A stretch of 8,958 bases of DNA from Bifidobacterium breve (lineage in GTDB: Bacteria > Actinomycetota > Actinomycetes > S36-B12). Location: NCBI GenBank assembly GCA_945900705.1, contig CAMDKJ010000062.1:1-8958 (forward strand), given 5' to 3'. The stretch's first letter is position 1. Every line of letters begins with the position of its first letter. Positions 1 through 6,451 of the stretch are shown piece after piece. Both the position numbers and the translations under genes were made by a program. The notes beneath the pieces were generated by a model. That model had not been told where the DNA came from. It was given only the letters and a program-made list of their open reading frames with translations, and ran no database searches.

Positions 1-562
1 AACAGTTCCACGCGGTGAGATCGCCGGGATCCGGCAAGCCGAACAGCGGGCCGCGGGTGCCGTGCTCGGGGTGAGCGATATCAGATTTCTTGGGTACCGC
101 GATGGCGAACTAACCGTTACCCATGACCTACGGCGCGACCTGAGCCGGGTTATTCGCCAGGTTCGCCCCCAGCGGGTGCTGATGCAGTCACCCGATCGTA
201 ATTGGAAACGCATCTACGCCTCGCATCCAGACCACCTAGCGGCCGGCGAGGCTTCGATTTCCGCTATCTACCCAGATGCCCGCAATCCGTTTGCCCACAC
301 TTCGCTCATCAAAGATGAGGGCTTGGCAGATTGGACCGTCGGCGAGGTTTGGGTCATGGGTGCACCAACCTTGAATCACTATGTCGATGTCACGGACAAG
401 TTCGAGATGAAATTGGCCGCGCTGCACGCGCATGCGAGTCAGACGGCACATATGGACGATCTCGCCGGCCGCATCACCGGCTGGCTATCGGTGCAGGCCG
501 CCGAAGCTGGGCTACCAGAAGGCCGGCTAGCCGAGGCCTTCATGGTTGTTGACACCGCCTAA
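1..562 (+). CDS. PIG-L/LmbE-family N-acetylglucosaminyl deacetylase-like protein, C-terminal part (5' end outside window)
   Basis: The reading frame is open from base 2, so the gene enters from the left. About 186 residues are visible, ending at TAA 560-562. Visible residues about 11-38 (IRQAEQ, then VLGVSDIRFLGYRDGEL) are the typical LmbE segment following the active-site strand. HPDH at visible residues 75-78 matches the HxxH of PIG-L zinc hydrolases such as MshB, where the last His binds zinc and the first assists catalysis. The N-terminal AHPDD zinc motif must lie upstream of the window, so catalytic completeness cannot be judged. The C-terminal ALHAHASQTAHM stretch is also usual for the family. 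These enzymes remove an acetyl group from N-acetylglucosamine-type sugars; the substrate here is unknown, and MshB or Mca roles in mycothiol metabolism are only possibilities. A GTG at 62 is an internal Val, not a start. The gene converges with guaA. Confidence 0.88.
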   Translation, partial: TVPRGEIAGIRQAEQRAAGAVLGVSDIRFLGYRDGELTVTHDLRRDLSRVIRQVRPQRVLMQSPDRNWKRIYASHPDHLAAGEASISAIYPDARNPFAHTSLIKDEGLADWTVGEVWVMGAPTLNHYVDVTDKFEMKLAALHAHASQTAHMDDLAGRITGWLSVQAAEAGLPEGRLAEAFMVVDTA

Positions 563-589
563 GTGCACCCGAGCTACCCGTCAATCAGC

Positions 590-645
590 TAAACCTGCTC
601 GATCCGTCAAAAAACATCGCCGAAATGACGGAACCGGCAGGTTTA
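590..645. terminator. Nested inverted repeat in the convergent gap, candidate bidirectional terminator
   Basis: An outer perfect 9-bp arm pair, TAAACCTGC (590-598) and GCAGGTTTA (637-645), encloses an inner perfect 6-bp pair, CCGTCA (604-609) and TGACGG (626-631). The pairs are separated by 5-base internal loops, and the apical loop is 16 bases. The repeat lies 27 bases after the deacetylase stop and 33 bases beyond the guaA stop, exactly where a terminator shared by two convergent genes is expected. There is no uridine tract directly after either outer arm, so it is not a textbook intrinsic terminator. The structure is seen directly; the terminator role is inferred. Confidence 0.55.
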
Positions 646-652
646 AGGCCCC

Positions 653-669
653 GGTCCGTAACGTGGACC
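653..669. other. Small perfect hairpin just past the guaA stop
   Basis: GGTCC (653-657) and GGACC (665-669) form a perfect 5-bp stem with a 7-base loop. It starts 9 bases beyond the guaA stop codon and lies 7 bases from the larger nested repeat. In the guaA transcript it would be the first of two consecutive stem-loops. It may assist 3'-end formation, or it may be chance, since the stem is short. Confidence 0.35.
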
Positions 670-678
670 TCATCAGCT

Positions 679-2241
679 TCACTCCCACTCAATAGTGCCC
701 GGTGGTTTACTAGTGATGTCTAACGTCACCCGATTAATTTCTGGAACCTCGTTGGTGATGCGCGTCGAAATCCGAGCTAGCACCTCATACGGAAGCCGAG
801 ACCAATCCGCGGTCATTGCATCTTCACTTGTCACTGGGCGAAGAACTACCGGATGGCCGTAAGTACGACCATCGCCTTGAACTCCAACCGAGCGCACCTC
901 AGCAAGCAATACCACCGGGAATTGCCACACGTCACGATCTAGCCCCGCCGCCGTCAACTCCTCGCGAGCAATTGCATCAGCAGCCCGCAAAATTCGTAGG
1001 CGATCAGCATCTACGGCGCCGACTATGCGGATAGCCAAGCCCGGGCCCGGAAATGGATGGCGCCAAACTATGGCTGGCGGTAGGCCTAGATCGAGTCCGA
1101 CCTGTCGTACCTCATCTTTAAACAGGGCGCGCAATGGTTCGACTAGGCGAAATTTCAGATCATCGGGCAGCCCGCCAACATTGTGGTGGCTTTTGATATT
1201 TGCGGTACCACTCCCACCACCGGATTCGACGACATCTGGATACAGCGTGCCCTGCACCAAAAAGTCGACCGGCTCGCCAGCGGCGGACTCAACAATTCCT
1301 CGCGCAGCTTCCTCGAAAACTCTAATGAATTCGCGGCCGATGATCTTGCGCTTGGCCTCGGGGTCGGTTACGCCAGCTAGGGCATTTAGGAAACGCTCAG
1401 CGGCATCTGCGACCACAAGTTTAACCCCGGTGGCGGCCACGAAATCACGTTCGACCTGCTCAGCCTCACCCTTGCGTAGTAGCCCGTGATCTACAAAAAC
1501 ACAGGTCAGTTGATCACCGACCGCGCGCTGCACCAATGCTGCAGCAACAGCTGAATCGACTCCACCCGATAGGCCACAAATAACTCGACCAAGGCCAACC
1601 TGCGCGCGGATCGCCGCCACCTGCACGTCGATGACATTAAGCATCGTCCAGGTTGGTGCAATTCCGGCTATCTCATAAAGGAAGCGGGTTAATAGAGCCT
1701 GACCGTGCTCGCTATGGAGCACCTCAGGATGAAACTGGACTCCAGCCATCCGCCGTTCAAGGTTCTCAAATGCCGCAACCGGGGCCCCGGCCGAAACCGC
1801 ACTTACCTTGAACCCGACCGGAGCTACCGCTACGCAGTCACCATGTGACATCCAAACACTTTGCTCACTTGGCAAGCCGGAAAAAAGTGAACTGGACTCG
1901 GCAACCTGGATTATGGTGCCACCGAATTCGCGGAGCCCTGTCTCTTCGACTTTGCCGCCCAGCGACTGAGCCATAACTTGGAAGCCGTAGCAGATTCCGA
2001 ATACCGGAATCCCCAGGTCCAAGATTGCTTCATCAAAGCGGGGTGCACCGGCCTCGTAAACACTCGACGGGCCGCCGCTGAGCACGATCGCCACTGGCTT
2101 TCGCGCCGCTAAATCTGCCGCTTTGATGGTGTGCGGGACAACTTCAGAGTAGATATTTGCCTCGCGCACCCGCCGGGCAATCAGCTGGGCGTACTGCGCA
2201 CCAAAGTCAACCACTAAGACTGTTGGTTGCGCATCGGTCAC
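679..2241 (-). CDS. guaA: GMP synthase (glutamine-hydrolysing)
   Basis: This enzyme makes GMP from XMP, ATP and glutamine in cytosolic purine synthesis. The 520 residues match the full-length single-chain enzyme. Residues about 7-190 are the class I glutamine amidotransferase domain: the nucleophile Cys84 lies in GICYG, and His171 and Glu173 (QFHPE) complete the triad. The ATP pyrophosphatase domain follows, with the PP-loop SGGVDS at 225-230. The C-terminal dimerisation and XMP-binding domain includes HPFPGPGLAIR (395-405) and the family's closing KPPGTIEWE. The start is GTG (2241-2239), the first start after an in-frame TAG; the only purine-rich upstream stretch (GCGAGG) is weak and far away. 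Next upstream, 72 bases away on the same strand, is the CD225 gene, so co-transcription is possible. No purine riboswitch or convincing promoter was seen in the gap. No key residue is missing. Confidence 0.98.
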   Translation of the reverse strand: MTDAQPTVLVVDFGAQYAQLIARRVREANIYSEVVPHTIKAADLAARKPVAIVLSGGPSSVYEAGAPRFDEAILDLGIPVFGICYGFQVMAQSLGGKVEETGLREFGGTIIQVAESSSLFSGLPSEQSVWMSHGDCVAVAPVGFKVSAVSAGAPVAAFENLERRMAGVQFHPEVLHSEHGQALLTRFLYEIAGIAPTWTMLNVIDVQVAAIRAQVGLGRVICGLSGGVDSAVAAALVQRAVGDQLTCVFVDHGLLRKGEAEQVERDFVAATGVKLVVADAAERFLNALAGVTDPEAKRKIIGREFIRVFEEAARGIVESAAGEPVDFLVQGTLYPDVVESGGGSGTANIKSHHNVGGLPDDLKFRLVEPLRALFKDEVRQVGLDLGLPPAIVWRHPFPGPGLAIRIVGAVDADRLRILRAADAIAREELTAAGLDRDVWQFPVVLLAEVRSVGVQGDGRTYGHPVVLRPVTSEDAMTADWSRLPYEVLARISTRITNEVPEINRVTLDITSKPPGTIEWE

Positions 2242-2313
2242 CGCCGAAGCCTACGACCTCGCTAAGAGCCGTCGGTCATTGAGTGTTGTTGCTGCTCCAA
2301 TTGGGCGCCGCCG

Positions 2314-2616
2314 CTAATTTCCGAAAGCACCTAGAACCATAAAGGCGCCGAGGATGACCAAATCCACCAGCAACCCCACGAATATGGTGATGATGATCCA
2401 CCACTTGGTGGAGGCGGCGAGTTTGCGGGCCCGGGCCACCTCATCGGCCCGCAAGGCAGCACCCGCCCGAAATGCCTGAGTCACGGCAATTATCCCGAGG
2501 GGCAAAAACCCCAAGGCGGCAACCAAGATCGCCCAACCTAGGTGTGGCGACGGCAAATTCCCCGAGTCGACGCTCTCGGGGGTAGGCGCTGTATCAAAAG
2601 TTGGGTCGCTGGCCAT
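2314..2616 (-). CDS. CD225/dispanin-like small membrane protein
   Basis: A 100-residue protein with two predicted membrane helices, at about residues 27-49 and 72-97. They are joined by a short basic loop (about 50-71) with the RAGAALRADEVARARKLAAST pattern. The FLPLGIIAV segment at the end of helix 1, followed by that loop and KWWIIITI, is the recognisable CD225 (dispanin/IFITM-like) layout. The N-terminal 25 residues are acidic, rich in Pro and Ser, and probably disordered. Bacterial members are common in Actinobacteria, and their function is largely unknown. The ATG at 2616-2614 is preceded by GGATAGGG, an acceptable ribosome-binding region. The gene is divergent from coxS across 101 bases and lies 72 bases upstream of guaA on the same strand. 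No enzymatic role is claimed. The family call rests on pattern recognition. Confidence 0.75.
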   Translation of the reverse strand: MASDPTFDTAPTPESVDSGNLPSPHLGWAILVAALGFLPLGIIAVTQAFRAGAALRADEVARARKLAASTKWWIIITIFVGLLVDLVILGAFMVLGAFGN

Positions 2617-2633
2617 CGGGTGAACCCTATCCG

Positions 2634-2647
2634 GAAAATATATTTTC
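2634..2647. promoter_or_regulatory. 14-bp perfect AT-rich palindrome, candidate operator or shared -10 region
   Basis: GAAAATATATTTTC reads identically on both strands. Its core TATATT is a plausible -10 element in either direction. It ends 17 bases before the CD225 start codon and 70 bases before the coxS start. That geometry would suit a repressor site or a bidirectional -10 box. Function is inferred from symmetry, base composition and position only. Confidence 0.45.
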
Positions 2648-2669
2648 AGTCAGGGTGCGAAGAGTCAGG
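2648..2669. repeat. Direct repeat of AGTCAGG, spaced 15 bases start to start
   Basis: Two exact copies of AGTCAGG, at 2648-2654 and 2663-2669, immediately follow the AT palindrome in the divergent control region. The spacing is not a multiple of a whole helical turn. They could be half-sites for an activator, or chance at seven bases. Confidence 0.3.
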
Positions 2670-2707
2670 AACTTCGGTACGGTGCTCTTCATCACAGTCC
2701 CACCGGG

Positions 2708-2712
2708 AAGGA
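2708..2712 (+). promoter_or_regulatory. Ribosome-binding site deciding the coxS start
   Basis: AAGGA lies 5 bases before the ATG at 2718-2720. The frame stays open for 39 further codons upstream from 2601. That upstream peptide has no ferredoxin-like character, and this site places the start at 2718. Confidence 0.8.
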
Positions 2713-2717
2713 ACCTT

Positions 2718-3206
2718 ATGGCCCACATTACGGTCACCGTTGATGGCACCTCATATAAAGGCGAGGTTGAGCCACGCAAACTGCTCGTCCATTGGCTCCG
2801 AGAGGACATCGGCCGGGTCGGTACCGTCGTTGGCTGCGACACCTCTAACTGCGGCGCCTGCACGGTGCTGCTAAACGGACGCAGCGTCAAATCCTGCAGC
2901 GTCCTGGCGGTACAAGCAGACGGCTGCGAAGTCACAACCATTCAGGGCCTTTCCGATGGCAGCGAGTGGCACCCGGTGCAAACTGCATTCAAGGAGTGTC
3001 ACGGCTTGCAATGCGGGTACTGCACCCCGGGTATGGTGATGGCCACGGTTGACCTGCTCTCGGAAAATCCAACACCTTCAGAGCAGGAAATCCGCGAAGG
3101 GCTCGAAGGTAATCTTTGCCGCTGCACCGGATACCACAACATCGTTAAGTCAGTTTCATATGCCGCAGATCTCATGTCGGCCGGCCCCACGAAAGGTGCG
3201 AAATGA
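2718..3206 (+). CDS. coxS: Form II carbon-monoxide-dehydrogenase-like small subunit, 2x[2Fe-2S]
   Basis: This is the iron-sulfur electron-transfer subunit of a molybdenum hydroxylase (xanthine oxidase family). It passes electrons from the molybdenum site in the L subunit to FAD in the M subunit. From the ATG at 2718 it has 162 residues, the usual size. The N-terminal plant-type ferredoxin domain binds one cluster through Cys40, Cys45, Cys48 (GCDTSNCGACTV) and Cys60. The C-terminal helical domain binds the second through Cys99, Cys102 (QCGYCTPGM), Cys134 and Cys136 (LCRCTGYHNI). All eight cysteines are present. There is no signal peptide, so it is cytosolic, as is normal for the family. Its TGA overlaps the coxL ATG (ATGA), which indicates translational coupling. 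It is the first gene of the cassette, as in form II (S-L-M) clusters. The symbol reflects homology, not proven CO oxidation. Confidence 0.95.
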   Translation: MAHITVTVDGTSYKGEVEPRKLLVHWLREDIGRVGTVVGCDTSNCGACTVLLNGRSVKSCSVLAVQADGCEVTTIQGLSDGSEWHPVQTAFKECHGLQCGYCTPGMVMATVDLLSENPTPSEQEIREGLEGNLCRCTGYHNIVKSVSYAADLMSAGPTKGAK

Positions 3207-5575
3207 CCGCTGCACTCGATACCGATACCGCACTAGGTAAGCCGATCCGGCGCAAGGAAGATGCGCACCTCCTGCACGGGCAAACTAACTGGACCGACAA
3301 CATCCAGCTACCCGGCACTGTTCACATGGCAATTTTGCGCAGCCCAATGGCACACGCGAAAATTACAAAACTTGATGTTTCAGGGGCGCTTAAGCAAACA
3401 GGAGTCGTAGCGGCATACGGAGCAAAAGAACTAGGTGAGCTAAATGGCGGGGTACCGTGCGTCTGGCCGGTCACCGACGACATAAAGATGCCAGCTTTTC
3501 CAGCTTTGGCAATCGACAAAGTACGTCAAGTTGGTGACTGTGTTGCAGTTGTACTTGCTACCAGCGTCGCTGCCGCTGTTGACGCGCTGGATGCCATCGA
3601 GGTTTCATATGAGGCACTGCCCGCCGTTACTGACATGGAAGCAGCACTTGCCAGTGGCAGTGCACTTGTCCATGACGAAATCGAGACCAATGCTTGCTAT
3701 GTGTACAAGATGCCATGCGGTGACTATGAGGCTTCACGGGCGAAGGCCGACGTAGTTGTGGCTCGACGTTTTATAAACCAACGCCTAATTCCAATATTCA
3801 TGGAGCCCCGCTCGGTGGTTGCCGCGCCAATGGGCATGAGCGACGAAATCACCATCTGGTCATCAACCCAGATTCCGCACGTACTCCGCGTACTACTAGC
3901 ACTCGTTACTGGCATACCCGAGAACAATTTACGCGTAGTCGCACCGGATGTGGGCGGTGGCTTCGGCGGGAAATTGCAGTGCTACCGCGAGGAAATCCTC
4001 GTCACCAACCTCGCGAAGAAACTTGGTCGGCCGGTTAAGTGGACAGAGACTCGAAGCGAGAACATGGTCGCAACCCACCATGGCCGCGACCAAATTCAGG
4101 ATATCGAAATCGCTGCCACCAAGGACGGAAAGATACTCGGCCTCAAGGTCACGCTCTTGGCCAATATGGGCGCCTACCTGCAGATAATTACCCCCGGGAT
4201 TCCACTTCTTGGGATGTTCATGTACCCAGCGATATACAAGATGGATTCCTATGACTTCACCTGCACGGGCGTGTTCACTAATAAGACGCCGACGGATGCC
4301 TATCGCGGTGCCGGCCGGCCTGAAGCCACCTATGCGATAGAAAGAATCATCGATGAGCTAGCGGCCGAAATCGGCATGGAGCCCATGGAGTTGCGCAAGA
4401 AGAACTGGATTACGCACGATGAATTCCCCTACACCACTGTCGCAGGTCTCACTTACGACACCGGAAACTATGAGGCGGCAACCGAAAAAGCTCTCGCCAT
4501 GTTCGATTACGACGGTCTGCGAGCCGAACAAGCACGGCGTCGGGCATCTGGTGATCCGGTGCAGCTCGGCATCGGTATTTCAACGTTCACCGAGATGTGT
4601 GGCCTCGCACCCTCACGTACCCTAGGCGCACTTAAGTATGTCGCTGGTGGCTGGGAGCACTGCACCGTCCGAGCGCTTCCGACCGGCAAGATCGAAGTAG
4701 TCACTGGTACTTCACCACACGGTCAAGGCCATGAGACCGCTTGGAGCCAAATCGCCAGTAGCATCCTTGGAGTGCCGGTTGAGGACATTGAGGTAATTCA
4801 CAGCGACACCGGGCGCTCGCCATACGGTATGGATACCTACGGATCCAGATCACTTGCAGTTGGCGGTCAGGCAATCAAAGCCGCGAGTGAAAGACTCGTC
4901 GAAAAAGCCCGCGTCATTGCTGCGCACCAACTTGAGTGCAGCGCAACAGACCTGGAATTCGTCAATGGCAGTTTCCATGTCAAGGGCGACCCGAGTAAGT
5001 CACAGGCGCTGGGCGCAGTCGCCTTTGAGGCATTCACCGCCCACAACCTGCCACCGGGCGTGGAACCAACCTTGCAAGCCGAAGCCACCATTGACCCTGC
5101 GGATTTCTCATATCCCCACGGCACCCACCTCGCAGCGCTGGAGGTAGACACTGAAACCGGCCAAGTCAAGTTGCGCAAGTACGTGTGCGTTGACGATGTC
5201 GGCATCCAAGTGAACCCAATGATCGTCGAAGGTCAAGTTCATGGTGGTGTTGCCCAAGGAATTGCCCAAGCATTATTTGAAGGCGCAGAGTACGACGAGG
5301 ACGGCAACTTGTTGACCGCAAGCCTCGCTGATTATCTGATCCCGAGTGCAGCTGATCTACCCTCGTTCGATACTGCCACCACGGTGACCCCATCGACTAC
5401 TCACCCGCTAGGCACCAAGGGCGTTGGTGAAGCCGGGACTATCGCTTCAACACCGGCAATCATCAACGGCATAGTCGACGCTCTGCGGCACCTCGGAGTT
5501 ACTGATGTAGCAATGCCCGCGTCGCCACAAACCGTGTGGCGAACAATCCAGGCGGCTAAGGCAGGAGCGAAATGA
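3203..5575 (+). CDS. coxL: Form II carbon-monoxide-dehydrogenase-like large subunit (molybdopterin-binding)
   Basis: This is the catalytic molybdenum-cofactor subunit of a heterotrimeric hydroxylase; its 790 residues are near the family norm. Residues about 14-130 form the small xanthine-dehydrogenase a/b hammerhead domain, and the rest is the Mo-binding part. GGGFGGK (251-257) and GQGHE (507-511) are cofactor-binding loops. Glu743 in GVGEAG matches the catalytic glutamate of the superfamily. The diagnostic active-site loop is AYRGAGR (366-372). Form I CO dehydrogenases have AYxCSFR, whose Cys binds copper; here that position is Gly369, so the Mo-Cu site cannot form in the known way. CO as physiological substrate is therefore doubtful, and an aldehyde or N-heterocycle is a real alternative. 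The start overlaps coxS by ATGA behind GAAAGGTG, and the stop overlaps coxM by ATGA. In several hand-counted stretches its GC is below that of its neighbours. Confidence 0.95.
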   Translation: MTAALDTDTALGKPIRRKEDAHLLHGQTNWTDNIQLPGTVHMAILRSPMAHAKITKLDVSGALKQTGVVAAYGAKELGELNGGVPCVWPVTDDIKMPAFPALAIDKVRQVGDCVAVVLATSVAAAVDALDAIEVSYEALPAVTDMEAALASGSALVHDEIETNACYVYKMPCGDYEASRAKADVVVARRFINQRLIPIFMEPRSVVAAPMGMSDEITIWSSTQIPHVLRVLLALVTGIPENNLRVVAPDVGGGFGGKLQCYREEILVTNLAKKLGRPVKWTETRSENMVATHHGRDQIQDIEIAATKDGKILGLKVTLLANMGAYLQIITPGIPLLGMFMYPAIYKMDSYDFTCTGVFTNKTPTDAYRGAGRPEATYAIERIIDELAAEIGMEPMELRKKNWITHDEFPYTTVAGLTYDTGNYEAATEKALAMFDYDGLRAEQARRRASGDPVQLGIGISTFTEMCGLAPSRTLGALKYVAGGWEHCTVRALPTGKIEVVTGTSPHGQGHETAWSQIASSILGVPVEDIEVIHSDTGRSPYGMDTYGSRSLAVGGQAIKAASERLVEKARVIAAHQLECSATDLEFVNGSFHVKGDPSKSQALGAVAFEAFTAHNLPPGVEPTLQAEATIDPADFSYPHGTHLAALEVDTETGQVKLRKYVCVDDVGIQVNPMIVEGQVHGGVAQGIAQALFEGAEYDEDGNLLTASLADYLIPSAADLPSFDTATTVTPSTTHPLGTKGVGEAGTIASTPAIINGIVDALRHLGVTDVAMPASPQTVWRTIQAAKAGAK

Positions 5576-6420
5576 TTCCCGTCGAATTCGATTACGTAAA
5601 GGTGACAACGATCGACCAAGCAATCGCCGCGCTGAAGTCTGGCGGCGAGGATTCCAAGATAATTTCAGGTGGGCAATCACTCCTACCCGTACTTAGATTG
5701 CGAATGGCCGATCCGTCTGTGCTGGTAGACTGCGGTGGTATCGACGAAATGCTCGGAGTTCGTGAAGATGGGGATTCGATCACCATCGGGGCGGCCACCA
5801 CGCACCACGCAGTAATGAGCAGCCCCCTGGTGCAACAGCACGCCCTCTTATTGGCCCAAGCCACGGCCACCGTGGCCGATCCGGCAATTCGGCATCGCGG
5901 CACATCCGGTGGGGCACTTGCGCATGCCGACCCTGCCGGTGATGTCCCGGCGGCGGCACTGGCTCTGAATGCTTCCTTCACAATCGCCGGCCCTGGTGGT
6001 CGGAGAACCGTCGCGGCCAAAGACTTCTTTCTTGATTACTTCACCACAGCTGTTGGCCCGGATGAAATCCTCGTAAGTTTTAGTATCCCCAAATGCGACT
6101 GGGGCAGCCATTACGCGAAATTCAACCGCACCGCGCAAGCTTGGGCAATTGTCGGCGTGGCAGCGGTTGTCAATGTCGAGGGCGGAGTCATCAAGGAGGC
6201 CCGCATTGGCCTAACCAATATGGCGCCGACCGCCGTTCGGGCCAGCACGGTGGAGGCCGCACTCGTCGGCGCATCATCGGCGGCTGACATCACCGCAGCC
6301 GCCATGCACGCGGCCGATGGAACTCGAGCAACAAGTGACCTCCATGCCAAGGCCGATTACCGGGAGCATCTGGCCCGGGTAATCACCGCACGGGCAGTTC
6401 GGGCCGCTTCAGGTATTTAA
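5572..6420 (+). CDS. coxM: Form II carbon-monoxide-dehydrogenase-like medium subunit (FAD-binding)
   Basis: This is the flavin subunit, which accepts electrons from the CoxS clusters and hands them to an external acceptor. Its 282 residues are typical. The N-terminal FAD-binding domain shows the two family loops in slightly altered form: SGGQS at 32-36 (AGGHS in the Oligotropha enzyme) and TSGG at 111-114 (usually TIGG), followed by ALAHADPAGD. The C-terminal part (about 175-280) is the CO-dehydrogenase flavoprotein C-terminal domain, with ARIGLTNMAPTAVRA (210-224). The ATG overlaps the coxL TGA, and AGGAG (5563-5567) lies 4 bases upstream, so translation is coupled. It is the last gene of the cassette. 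Only 31 bases separate its TAA from the stop of the convergent choD-like gene, and I see no clear terminator hairpin there. Both loop changes are conservative and probably tolerated. Confidence 0.93.
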   Translation: MIPVEFDYVKVTTIDQAIAALKSGGEDSKIISGGQSLLPVLRLRMADPSVLVDCGGIDEMLGVREDGDSITIGAATTHHAVMSSPLVQQHALLLAQATATVADPAIRHRGTSGGALAHADPAGDVPAAALALNASFTIAGPGGRRTVAAKDFFLDYFTTAVGPDEILVSFSIPKCDWGSHYAKFNRTAQAWAIVGVAAVVNVEGGVIKEARIGLTNMAPTAVRASTVEAALVGASSAADITAAAMHAADGTRATSDLHAKADYREHLARVITARAVRAASGI

Positions 6421-6451
6421 ACTCGGTGGCTGTGCTTACCCATATTGGCAG

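Larger units (their letters stand above)
2617..2717. promoter_or_regulatory. Divergent control region between the CD225 gene and coxS
   Basis: The only divergent gap in the window, so it should hold the promoters of both the minus-strand CD225 gene and the cox cassette. It contains an AT-rich perfect palindrome (2634-2647) in a GC-rich background and two copies of AGTCAGG (2648-2654 and 2663-2669). The coxS leader also has small stem-loop arms: CGAAG (2658-2662) with CTTCG (2672-2676), or alternatively GAAGAG (2659-2664) with CTCTTC (2685-2690). No strong TTGACA-type -35 box was found for either direction, so exact transcription starts cannot be placed. Confidence 0.6.

Noticed and set aside
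62..64. GTG as start of the PIG-L gene
   Set aside because: Upstream codons to the window edge stay open and encode conserved LmbE sequence, so this is an internal Val.
1025..1489. 154-codon plus-strand open frame opposite guaA
   Set aside because: It lies wholly within the well-supported guaA gene, its protein is Ser/Arg/Pro-rich and low in complexity, and it has no recognisable domain. It is a high-GC antisense shadow.
2297..2304. CCAATTGG palindrome in the CD225-guaA gap as an operator
   Set aside because: Eight bases is too short to distinguish from chance, and no promoter elements were found around it.
2601..2717. In-frame 39-codon N-terminal extension of coxS
   Set aside because: It has no ferredoxin-like character. 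AAGGA 5 bases before the ATG at 2718 gives the family-typical N-terminus and length, and the extension would cover the divergent promoter region and the CD225 start.
3203..5575. Annotation as a true (form I) CO dehydrogenase
   Set aside because: The active-site loop is AYRGAGR without the copper-binding Cys, and the gene order is S-L-M. CO oxidation is not supported by the sequence.
5592..6020. 142-codon minus-strand open frame opposite coxM
   Set aside because: It is entirely antisense to a conserved flavoprotein gene, has a biased Ala/Ser/Pro composition and no motif.
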